Part shown: positions 1-5,125 of the stretch, piece after piece
Position numbering within the stretch: the stretch's first letter is position 1
Layout of the letters: every line of letters begins with the position of its first letter
Source of the DNA: an uncultured Atopostipes sp.
Lineage (GTDB): Bacteria > Bacillota > Bacilli > Lactobacillales > Carnobacteriaceae_A
Reading direction: 5' to 3'
Assembly: GCA_947296835.1 (NCBI GenBank)
Contig: CAMYQS010000113.1
Location: forward strand, 1 to 5,325
Length of the DNA stretch: 5,325 bases
The notes under the pieces: generated by a model
The model's input: the letters and a program-made list of their open reading frames with translations, nothing else
Database searches by the model: none
What the model was told of the DNA's origin: nothing
Translations under genes and position numbers: made by a program

Positions 1-77
1 CTGTTAAAGCTCATAAATTCTCCAAAGCTGCTCAAGAAGCAATTGAGGCTGCTGGAGGATCAGTTGAGGTGATTTAG
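1..77 (+). CDS. rplO: 50S ribosomal protein L15, C-terminal end (partial)
   Basis: Only the last 24 codons and the TAG stop (75-77) are in the window; the reading frame starts at base 3. The visible peptide begins VKAHKFSKAAQEAIEAAGG and ends SVEVI, which matches the usual end of bacterial L15 in Bacilli (an EAIEAAGG segment followed by a short beta strand ending in VEVI). L15 is a 23S rRNA-binding protein of the large subunit that joins late in assembly. Its position directly before secY is the standard spc operon order. The secY Shine-Dalgarno sequence lies inside the last L15 codons and only two bases separate the L15 stop from the secY ATG, so the two genes are probably translationally coupled. 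The gene is cut by the window edge, not broken. Confidence 0.93.
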   Translation, partial: VKAHKFSKAAQEAIEAAGGSVEVI

Positions 78-79
78 TA

Positions 80-1399
80 ATGATCGAATTGTTGAAAGGT
101 GCATTTTCAGAAAAGTTTATTCGAAAAAGACTTTTGTATACTCTTGGTTTAATACTAGTGTTTCGTTTAGGAACATATATTACCGTACCGGGTGTAAACG
201 CGGGCGCAATACAAGAGTTCGTCAACTCAGGATTATTTAACTTGTTAAATACCTTTGGTGGTGGAGCCCTTCAGAACTATTCGATCTTTGCTTTGGGGAT
301 ATCCCCTTATATTACATCTTCAATCATCATTCAATTGTTACAAATGGATGTAATTCCAAAGTTCAAAGAATGGTCTGAGCAAGGTGAAGTCGGTCGTCGA
401 AAACTTAACCAAGCAACTCGTTACTTAGCAATATTTATTGCTTTCTTACAAGCATTAGCGATTTCGTTTGGATTCAACTCATTAACTGGAACTGATTTAA
501 TTATCAACCCAGGAGTGAGCACGTATATTAAGATTGCGATTATTATGACCGCAGGTACAATGTTTGTAATGTGGTTAGGTGAAATGATTACTGTAAATGG
601 TATAGGGAATGGAACTTCTCTAATTATCTTCTCAGGTATCGTTTCGCGTATCCCACAAGATCTTACAGACATTTACAATACTCAAATTAGAAATGCTGGA
701 GATGAAATTGTTCAATCAACAATTTTCGTTGTTGCATTAGCAATTGTATTCTTATTACTTGTAGTCTTTGTAATTTATATGGAGAACGCAAGAAGAAATA
801 TTCCGATTCGTTACTCAAAGCGTGCAGTATCTTCAGAAGAAGCACTGCTACCGTTGAAAGTTAACTCAGCCGGAGTAATTCCAGTCATTTTTGCAAGTTC
901 ATTTATGATGGTTCCACAGATAATCTTAGGATTGTTTGCAACAGAAAACCAAAATGCAACTTGGTTTAAAGTAGTCAACACGATATTCAACATGCAAGAA
1001 CCTGTAGGTGCACTAATCTATGTAGCATTAATTGTACTGTTTACTTATTTCTATGCTTTCATTCAGGTTAACCCAGAAAAAGCAGCGGAAAACTTACAAC
1101 GTCAAAATGCTTATATACCAAGTGTGCGCCCAGGACAAGAAACTGAAAACTATATCAGTTACATGCTCGTCCGCTTAAGTACAATTGGAGCAATTTACCT
1201 TGCTTTAATTTCAATTCTTCCAATCCTTGCTTCATCGCTATGGAACATTCCAGCGTTAGCACTTGGAGGAACAAGTCTACTAATTGCAGTTGGAGTCGGA
1301 TTAGACTTTACAGCTCAAATCGAAGGCTTACTAAGCAAAACGAGTTACACAGGATTTATTTATGAATACGAACCAAAGTATTCAACTCAAGATAAATAA
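80..1399 (+). CDS. secY: Protein translocase channel subunit SecY
   Basis: SecY forms the membrane channel of the SecYEG translocon, through which SecA-driven or ribosome-bound proteins are exported or inserted. The 439-residue product is near the usual length (about 430 in Bacilli). It shows the expected ten hydrophobic segments, roughly residues 18-36, 68-88, 113-133, 149-169, 176-193, 212-234, 262-286, 309-330, 364-386 and 390-409. Family landmarks include GTYITVPGVN (31-40), FALGISPYITSSI (70-82) at the pore/TM2 region, the positive cytoplasmic loop NARRNIPIRYSKR (236-248) between TM6 and TM7, and the last large cytoplasmic loop with IPSVRPG (346-352). R350 there corresponds to the conserved arginine important for SecA-dependent export. 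The ATG at 80 is preceded by AGGTGA (67-72), 7 bases upstream. adk follows after 37 bases. Nothing unusual was seen apart from a slightly long polar C-terminus. Confidence 0.98.
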   Translation: MIELLKGAFSEKFIRKRLLYTLGLILVFRLGTYITVPGVNAGAIQEFVNSGLFNLLNTFGGGALQNYSIFALGISPYITSSIIIQLLQMDVIPKFKEWSEQGEVGRRKLNQATRYLAIFIAFLQALAISFGFNSLTGTDLIINPGVSTYIKIAIIMTAGTMFVMWLGEMITVNGIGNGTSLIIFSGIVSRIPQDLTDIYNTQIRNAGDEIVQSTIFVVALAIVFLLLVVFVIYMENARRNIPIRYSKRAVSSEEALLPLKVNSAGVIPVIFASSFMMVPQIILGLFATENQNATWFKVVNTIFNMQEPVGALIYVALIVLFTYFYAFIQVNPEKAAENLQRQNAYIPSVRPGQETENYISYMLVRLSTIGAIYLALISILPILASSLWNIPALALGGTSLLIAVGVGLDFTAQIEGLLSKTSYTGFIYEYEPKYSTQDK

Positions 1400-1436
1400 T
1401 AGTGATCTTATACAGTAACAGGGGAGGATATATTAA

Positions 1437-2096
1437 ATGGATTTAATCTTACTAGGTTTGCCAGGCGCTGGGAAAGGCACTCAGGCTGAATATATTGTGA
1501 AAGAGTACAACGTACCTCACATTTCAACAGGAGATATATTCCGAGCTGCTTTGAAAAACGAGACCCCTCTTGGCTTAGAAGCGAAAAAGTACATGGACGC
1601 TGGAGAATTAGTTCCAGATGAAGTGACGAATAATATCGTTAAAGAACGACTTCAAGAAGACGATGTAAAAGATGGTTTTTTACTTGATGGTTATCCAAGA
1701 ACTCTAAACCAAAGTGAAGCGTTAAAAAATAACTTGCAAGATCTTGGTAGAGAATTGGATGCTGTTATTTATTTGAATGTTCCTAAAGAAATATTAATCG
1801 AACGTTTAGCAGGACGCTATATTTGTTCTAATTGTGGTGCGACTTACCATAAGTTAAACAACCCGACTCAAGTAGAAGGTGTATGTGATAACTGTGGTGG
1901 CACTGAATTCCATCAACGTGATGATGATAAGCCTGAAACTGTCGAAAAGCGTATCAAGGTGAATGAAGAGCAGACGGACAAATTAGTTGAATACTTTAAT
2001 AATGAAGGCGTCCTAGTTGAAATTGAAGGTAACCGTGATCCAAAAGATGTTTTTGCTGAAGTAAAAGAAATTCTACAGGGCAAAACGTTGAATTAA
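1437..2096 (+). CDS. adk: Adenylate kinase, zinc-binding LID type
   Basis: Adk catalyses ATP + AMP = 2 ADP in the cytoplasm and keeps the adenylate pools balanced. The 219-residue product has the P-loop GLPGAGKGT at residues 7-15, the AMP-binding TGD (31-33), the DGYPRT motif (84-89, with R88) and RLAGR (123-127) before the LID. The LID carries four cysteines, C130-x2-C133 and C150-x2-C153, the spacing of the structural zinc site known from Gram-positive adenylate kinases. RDDD (161-164) and R172 follow in the LID/core catalytic region. Start: ATG 1437 with GGGGAGG (1421-1427) 9 bases upstream; the predicted N-terminus MDLILLGLPG is the normal one. It lies in the usual place after secY. In Bacillus subtilis map follows adk; here the next gene is infA. 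Confidence 0.98.
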   Translation: MDLILLGLPGAGKGTQAEYIVKEYNVPHISTGDIFRAALKNETPLGLEAKKYMDAGELVPDEVTNNIVKERLQEDDVKDGFLLDGYPRTLNQSEALKNNLQDLGRELDAVIYLNVPKEILIERLAGRYICSNCGATYHKLNNPTQVEGVCDNCGGTEFHQRDDDKPETVEKRIKVNEEQTDKLVEYFNNEGVLVEIEGNRDPKDVFAEVKEILQGKTLN

Positions 2097-2116
2097 CCGT
2101 GATTATGGTGTATAAT
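2088..2116 (+). promoter_or_regulatory. Candidate sigma-A promoter P1 upstream of infA
   Basis: TTGAAT (2088-2093) and a perfect TATAAT (2111-2116) are separated by exactly 17 bases, a close match to the housekeeping consensus TTGACA-N17-TATAAT. The -35 box overlaps the end of adk. Transcription would start near 2123 and give a leader of about 85 bases before infA. The -10 sits in an imperfect palindrome (GGTGTATAATACC, 2107-2119), which may be chance. Function is inferred from sequence only. Confidence 0.6.
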
Positions 2117-2125
2117 ACCGAGAGT

Positions 2126-2145
2126 GTTTTCTTGAAAAAGAAAGC
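2126..2145 (+). other. Small GAAA-tetraloop hairpin in the infA leader
   Basis: GTTTTCTT (2126-2133) pairs with AAGAAAGC (2138-2145), including one G-T wobble, and closes on the loop GAAA, a GNRA-type tetraloop. In a transcript from P1 it would lie only a few bases from the 5' end. Only three T residues follow, so it is not a convincing terminator. It overlaps the -35 box of P2. The stem is A/T rich and modest in stability; a role in RNA stability or attenuation is only a possibility. Confidence 0.35.
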
Positions 2146-2160
2146 TTTAAAAGATATAAA
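2132..2160 (+). promoter_or_regulatory. Candidate sigma-A promoter P2 upstream of infA
   Basis: TTGAAA (2132-2137) and TATAAA (2155-2160) are again separated by 17 bases. Transcription would start near 2167, leaving a leader of about 40 bases that contains the infA SD site. Together with P1 it would allow infA and the alpha-operon genes to be transcribed independently of the long upstream S10-spc transcript. The surrounding sequence is AT rich, so a chance match is more likely here than for P1. Confidence 0.45.
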
Positions 2161-2207
2161 ATGTGTTATAAACAAATTTATGATGGCATTAGAGGAGGAA
2201 ACCAGGC

Positions 2208-2426
2208 ATGGCTAAAGAAGATATGATTGAAGTAGAAGGTACAGTTACTGAGACATTACCCAACGCAATGTTTAACGTAGAGCTTGAAAATGGGCACGAA
2301 ATTCTGGCACATGTTTCTGGCAAAATTCGCATGAACTACATCCGGATTCTGCCTGGGGACAAGGTAACAGTCGAAATGTCACCATATGACTTAACTAAAG
2401 GACGTATCACGTATCGATATAAATAA
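2208..2426 (+). CDS. infA: Translation initiation factor IF-1
   Basis: IF-1 binds the A site of the 30S subunit and assists IF-2 and IF-3 in start-codon selection. The 72-residue length is exactly that of bacterial IF-1. The single OB-fold (S1-like) domain covers the whole protein; recognisable stretches are IEVEGTVTETLPNAMF (7-22), the HEILAHVSGKIRMNYIRI region (29-46, rich in rRNA-contacting basic and polar residues) and LPGDKVTVEMSPYDLTKGRI (48-67), ending ITYRYK. Start ATG 2208 has AGGAGG (2193-2198) 9 bases upstream. rpmJ begins 31 bases after the stop. The 111-base gap before it, with two promoter-like sequences, makes infA the likely first gene of a secondary transcription unit. Confidence 0.98.
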   Translation: MAKEDMIEVEGTVTETLPNAMFNVELENGHEILAHVSGKIRMNYIRILPGDKVTVEMSPYDLTKGRITYRYK

Positions 2427-2457
2427 GAATTCCTGATATTTATGGAGGTTTAAGAAA

Positions 2458-2571
2458 ATGAAAGTAAGACCATCAGTAAAAAAAATGTGCGACAATTGCA
2501 AGATTATTCGCCGTAAAGGTCGAGTACACGTAATTTGTAGCAACCCAAAACACAAACAAAGACAAGGATAA
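2458..2571 (+). CDS. rpmJ: 50S ribosomal protein L36, zinc-ribbon form
   Basis: A 37-codon gene (ATG 2458, TAA 2569-2571) encodes a protein starting MKVRPSVKKMCDNCK and ending NPKHKQRQG, the typical bacterial L36. L36 is the smallest large-subunit protein and binds 23S rRNA. Zinc ligands C11, C14, C27 and H32 are all present (C-x2-C ... C-x4-H), so this is the zinc-containing form and not the zinc-free paralogue that some bacteria express under zinc limitation. The start is supported by TGGAGG (2443-2448), 9 bases upstream. It sits between infA and rpsM as in most Firmicutes, with 31- and 20-base gaps, and is clearly cotranscribed with them. Confidence 0.97.
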   Translation: MKVRPSVKKMCDNCKIIRRKGRVHVICSNPKHKQRQG

Positions 2572-2591
2572 TTAAGCAGGAGGTGCAATAA

Positions 2592-2933
2592 ATGGCACGT
2601 ATAGCTGGAGTAGATATTCCACGTGATAAACATATTGTTATCGCATTAACATACGTTTACGGAATCGGTAAAACAACTTCTCAACAAATCTTAGCGAAAG
2701 CAGGAGTACCAGAAGATGTACGCGTAAACGACTTAACGAACGAGCAGTTAGATGCAGTTCGTGCAGAAGTGAATGAACTTAAACTTGAGGGAGACCTTCG
2801 TCGTGAAGTTTCTCAAAACATCAAACGATTAACTGAAATTGGTTCATATCGTGGTTCACGTCACCGTAAAAAATTACCAGTACGAGGACAAAACACTAAG
2901 AACAACGCTCGTACACGTAAAGGATCAAAATAA
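2592..2933 (+). CDS. rpsM: 30S ribosomal protein S13, shortened C-terminus
   Basis: S13 lies in the head of the small subunit, bridges to the large subunit, and reaches the P-site tRNA with its basic C-terminal tail. The 113-residue product starts MARIAGVDIPRDK and contains the helix-two-turn-helix signature with YGIGKTTS (23-30), LEGDLRREV (65-73), IGSYRGSRHR (83-92) and the strongly conserved PVRGQNTKNNARTRKG (96-111). Family members in Bacilli usually continue with about ten more residues (a PRRTVANKKK-like end, total about 121), but here the protein stops after SK. Neither other forward frame recovers the lost tail, so a single-base sequencing error is unlikely. Start ATG 2592 has AGGAGGTG (2578-2585) 6 bases upstream. 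rpsK follows after 32 bases. Tandem TAA codons end the gene. Confidence 0.97.
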   Translation: MARIAGVDIPRDKHIVIALTYVYGIGKTTSQQILAKAGVPEDVRVNDLTNEQLDAVRAEVNELKLEGDLRREVSQNIKRLTEIGSYRGSRHRKKLPVRGQNTKNNARTRKGSK

Positions 2934-2965
2934 TAATATCTAGTAGATAGGAGGAACAGATTCGA

Positions 2966-3358
2966 ATGGCAAGAACAAAACAACGTTCACGTAAAAGACG
3001 TCAAAAGAAAAATATTGAGCACGGAATTGCTCATATTCGTTCAACTTTCAACAACACAATTGTTATGATCTCTGATGCACATGGAAACGCAATTTCATGG
3101 TCATCTGCTGGATCATTAGGATTTAGAGGTTCACGTAAATCAACACCATATGCTGCACAAATGGCAGCAGAAGTTGCAGCAAAAGGCGCAATCGAGAATG
3201 GTATGAAAACTGTTGAAGTTTCAGTAAAAGGACCTGGGTCAGGTCGTGAATCGGCTATCCGTTCATTACAAGCTAACGGATTAGATGTTACTGCAATACG
3301 CGATGTAACACCAATTCCACATAATGGTACCCGTCCTCCAAAACGCCGCCGTGTGTAA
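2966..3358 (+). CDS. rpsK: 30S ribosomal protein S11
   Basis: S11 binds 16S rRNA in the platform of the small subunit near the E-site codon. The 130-residue product is of normal length. It has a basic N-terminal tail (RSRKRRQKKNI, 7-17), the core stretch AHIRSTFNNTIV (22-33), SWSSAGSLGFRGSRKSTP (44-61), the KGPGSGRESAIR loop (88-99) and the end DVTPIPHNGTRPPKRRRV (113-130). The N120-G121 pair corresponds to the asparagine known to become isoaspartate in E. coli S11. The residue after it is Thr instead of the frequent Cys, which is not expected to matter. Start ATG 2966 has AGGAGG (2949-2954) 11 bases upstream. It lies between rpsM and rpoA as usual for the alpha operon; a 72-base gap separates it from rpoA. 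Confidence 0.98.
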   Translation: MARTKQRSRKRRQKKNIEHGIAHIRSTFNNTIVMISDAHGNAISWSSAGSLGFRGSRKSTPYAAQMAAEVAAKGAIENGMKTVEVSVKGPGSGRESAIRSLQANGLDVTAIRDVTPIPHNGTRPPKRRRV

Positions 3359-3430
3359 TAAGGAAGTGCATTTTAATTAATTTACTAACCGTTATAAGCA
3401 CTGAACGTTTGAAAGGGGTAAGCGGATCTT

Positions 3431-4375
3431 ATGATAGAAATTGAAAAACCAGTCATTGAAACAGTTGAGATCAGCGAAGATGAAAAATTCGGAAAGTTCG
3501 TTGTAGAACCATTAGAACGCGGTTATGGAACAACTTTAGGTAATTCATTACGTCGCATTTTGCTGTCTTCATTACCAGGTGCAGCAATTACTAGCGTACA
3601 AATTGATGGAGTATTGCACGAATTTTCAACTGTCGACGGTGTTGTGGAAGACGTAACAGCATTGGTCTTAAACTTGAAAAAAGTTGCTATGAAAATACAT
3701 TCTGAAGATGTAAAAACACTTGAATTTGATATTGAAGGACCTGCAGTAGTTACTGCTGGAGACCTAATTCACGATAGTGAAGTAGAGATTACAAATCCTG
3801 ATGAGTACATCGGTACAGTGTCTGAAGGTGGACACTTACGTGGAAGAATGAGTGCTCAAAGAGGTCGCGGTTATGTTAATGCTGAAGAAAATAAGCACGA
3901 CGACATGCCAATTGGTGTTATTCCAATCGACTCAATCTATACCCCAATCACACGAGTAAACTACCTAGTAGAAGATACTCGCGTTGGTGAAAGTGATCAA
4001 TTTGATAAATTGACATTAGATGTATGGACAGATGGCTCAATTTCACCAGAAGACAGTGTAAGCTTAGCTGCTAAAATTTTAACAGAACACTTAAATATTT
4101 TCGTTAACTTGACTGAAGAAGCTCGTGAAGCTGAAATTATGGTCGAGAAAGAAGAAACGAAAAAAGAGAAAATGCTTGAGATGACTGTTGAAGAACTTGA
4201 CTTATCAGTACGCTCATATAACTGTCTGAAACGTGCAGGTATTAATACAGTCGAAGAATTAACAGACAAGACTGAAGCTGAAATGATGAAAGTCCGTAAC
4301 TTAGGAAAGAAATCATTAACAGAGATCAAACAAAAGTTAAACGAATTAGAATTATCTTTAAAAGAAGATATTTAA
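3431..4375 (+). CDS. rpoA: DNA-directed RNA polymerase subunit alpha
   Basis: The alpha subunit dimerises to scaffold RNA polymerase assembly and contacts UP elements and activators. The 314-residue product equals the usual Bacilli length. The N-terminal domain (about 1-232) has LERGYGTTLGNSLRRILLSS (28-47), the dimerisation/assembly signature, plus DGVLHEFSTVDGVVEDV (59-75) and HLRGRMSAQRGRGYV (135-149). A charged linker with EKEETKKEK (239-247) leads to the C-terminal domain (about 250-310). There RSYNCLKRAGINTVEEL (261-277) and NLGKKSLTEIK (290-300) carry the DNA-contact residues: R261, N264, K294 and S295 match E. coli R265, N268, K298 and S299. Start ATG 3431 has AAAGGGG (3412-3418) 12 bases upstream, a somewhat weaker and more distant SD than its neighbours. 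rplQ starts 44 bases after the stop. Confidence 0.98.
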   Translation: MIEIEKPVIETVEISEDEKFGKFVVEPLERGYGTTLGNSLRRILLSSLPGAAITSVQIDGVLHEFSTVDGVVEDVTALVLNLKKVAMKIHSEDVKTLEFDIEGPAVVTAGDLIHDSEVEITNPDEYIGTVSEGGHLRGRMSAQRGRGYVNAEENKHDDMPIGVIPIDSIYTPITRVNYLVEDTRVGESDQFDKLTLDVWTDGSISPEDSVSLAAKILTEHLNIFVNLTEEAREAEIMVEKEETKKEKMLEMTVEELDLSVRSYNCLKRAGINTVEELTDKTEAEMMKVRNLGKKSLTEIKQKLNELELSLKEDI

Positions 4376-4419
4376 ATAATCACAGAAATATTATCGTAGG
4401 TAAGGAGGATTTCAACTAA

Positions 4420-4920
4420 ATGGCAAATCGTAAATTAGGACGTACAAGTTCACAAAGAAAAGCTTTATTACGCGATTTAGTTTCAGACTTAATCATTAAC
4501 GAACGTATTAAAACAACTAAAGCTCGTGCAAAAGAGGTTTCAAAATTAGCTGATAAAATGGTTTCACTAGGTAAACGTGGAGATTTACACGCACGTCGCC
4601 AAGCAGTCAAAGTATTGCGTAACGAACTAGCAGCTGTTGAAGAAACAGAAGATGCAATCATCGTTGAATCAGTAGTTCAAAAATTGTTTAATGAAGTTGC
4701 GCCACGCTACGAAACTCGTAACGGTGGATACACGCGAGTATTAAACACAGAACCTCGTCGTGGTGATGGAGCTCCAATGGCAATCTTAGAATTCGTTGAA
4801 GAAGTTAACTTTGGCGAAGCTGATGTTGTTGAAACAGAAGAAGTTACTGAAGAAGTAGTAGAAACTGAAGAAGTTGAAGCTGTAGAAGCAGACGAAACAG
4901 TAGAAGCTGACAAAGAGTAA
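4420..4920 (+). CDS. rplQ: 50S ribosomal protein L17 with acidic C-terminal extension
   Basis: L17 binds 23S rRNA near the exit-tunnel side of the large subunit. Residues 1-126 are a complete bacterial L17: MANRKLGRTSSQRKALLRDL at the start, INERIKTTKARAKE (26-39), and YTRVLNTEPRRGDGAPMAILEFV (104-126), where the protein normally ends in Bacilli (about 120-127 residues). Here the frame continues for 40 more residues (127-166, bases 4798-4917). That tail has 19 Glu/Asp and one Lys, is rich in Val, Thr and Ala, and holds two copies of VVETEEV (136-142 and 146-152) plus VEAD twice (155-158 and 161-164). The tail is probably disordered; its function is unknown. Start ATG 4420 has AAGGAGG (4402-4408) 11 bases upstream. 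It is the last gene of the alpha operon. Confidence 0.97.
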   Translation: MANRKLGRTSSQRKALLRDLVSDLIINERIKTTKARAKEVSKLADKMVSLGKRGDLHARRQAVKVLRNELAAVEETEDAIIVESVVQKLFNEVAPRYETRNGGYTRVLNTEPRRGDGAPMAILEFVEEVNFGEADVVETEEVTEEVVETEEVEAVEADETVEADKE

Positions 4921-4959
4921 TTTCTCTCTTGAACTGAATAGTACAATGACTCACTTTTT

Positions 4960-5042
4960 ATGATGTATAGAGGGCGTTATGATGATGGTTTATACCAAGT
5001 GTCTAGCTCTAGTTTCTCCTGGAGGTTTCCTTCAGGAGAAGC
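4960..5042 (+). ncRNA. Structured 3' UTR after rplQ, candidate L17 downstream element (L17DE)
   Basis: The 205 bases between rplQ and ecfA1 hold no credible gene. The middle part can fold: TAGAG (4968-4972) pairs with CTCTA (5007-5011), enclosing a hairpin TGGT-TTAT-ACCA (4986-4997). A 14-pair stem-loop (5012-5042) begins at the very next base, so the two helices could stack. The L17 downstream element is a known conserved RNA motif found right after L17 genes in lactic acid bacteria and Listeria, and this region fits that position and taxon. The assignment rests on location and visible pairing; I could not compare it with the covariance model. It may be a cis-acting 3' UTR or a stable processed RNA end. 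Confidence 0.55.
5012..5042 (+). terminator. Long stem-loop after rplQ, possible alpha-operon terminator or 3'-end stabiliser
   Basis: GTTTCTCCTGGAGG (5012-5025) pairs with CCTTCAGGAGAAGC (5029-5042) around a TTT loop, giving 14 continuous pairs with two G-T wobbles. It is the strongest hairpin in the window and ends the transcript region before the ecfA1 promoter. No T-run follows directly (the next bases are ATATATAT); a run of six Ts occurs only 18 bases later at 5061-5066. It is therefore not a classic intrinsic terminator, and protection of the mRNA 3' end is equally possible. Confidence 0.4.
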
Positions 5043-5065
5043 ATATATATCGAAAAGTGATTTTT

Positions 5066-5074
5066 TGTTATAAT
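5066..5074 (+). promoter_or_regulatory. Extended -10 promoter upstream of ecfA1
   Basis: TGTTATAAT (5066-5074) is a perfect TATAAT (5069-5074) preceded by the TGn extended -10 motif. The -35 position (about 5046-5051) reads TATATC and is not recognisable, which is common for extended -10 promoters. Transcription would start near 5081, about 45 bases before the ecfA1 ATG. This suggests ecfA1 can be expressed separately from the ribosomal-protein operon. Confidence 0.55.
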
Positions 5075-5125
5075 CAGCAATATATTTAAAAAGTTGCTTA
5101 TCAAACTTGTACAGGAGTAAATAAT

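Noticed and set aside
2391..2633. Minus-strand 80-codon frame opposite rpmJ
   Set aside because: It covers rpmJ and both neighbouring SD sites on the opposite strand. The + strand L36 is unmistakable, so this is a shadow.
3359..3430. Possible promoter or regulatory hairpin in the rpsK-rpoA gap (TATAAG at 3393-3398; GTGC/GCAC pairing)
   Set aside because: No -35 box at a suitable distance, and the pairing is only four bases over a long loop. It looks like an ordinary AT-rich spacer within the operon.
4825..4884. Recent tandem DNA duplication in the rplQ tail
   Set aside because: The peptide repeat is clear, but the two copies differ at many third codon positions, so a recent DNA duplication is not supported.
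4913..4930. Short hairpin AAGAG/CTCTT at the rplQ stop codon as a terminator
   Set aside because: Only five pairs, with an 8-base loop and no T-run; too weak to support.
4707..4946. 79-codon minus-strand frame rich in Ser/Thr opposite the rplQ tail
   Set aside because: Its composition is just the antisense of the GAA/GTT/ACT-rich acidic tail of L17; no family resemblance.
5051..5066. GAAAA-gtga-TTTTT inverted repeat as an intrinsic terminator
   Set aside because: The stem is almost only A-T pairs and would be unstable; the T-run is more simply the upstream part of the extended -10 promoter region.
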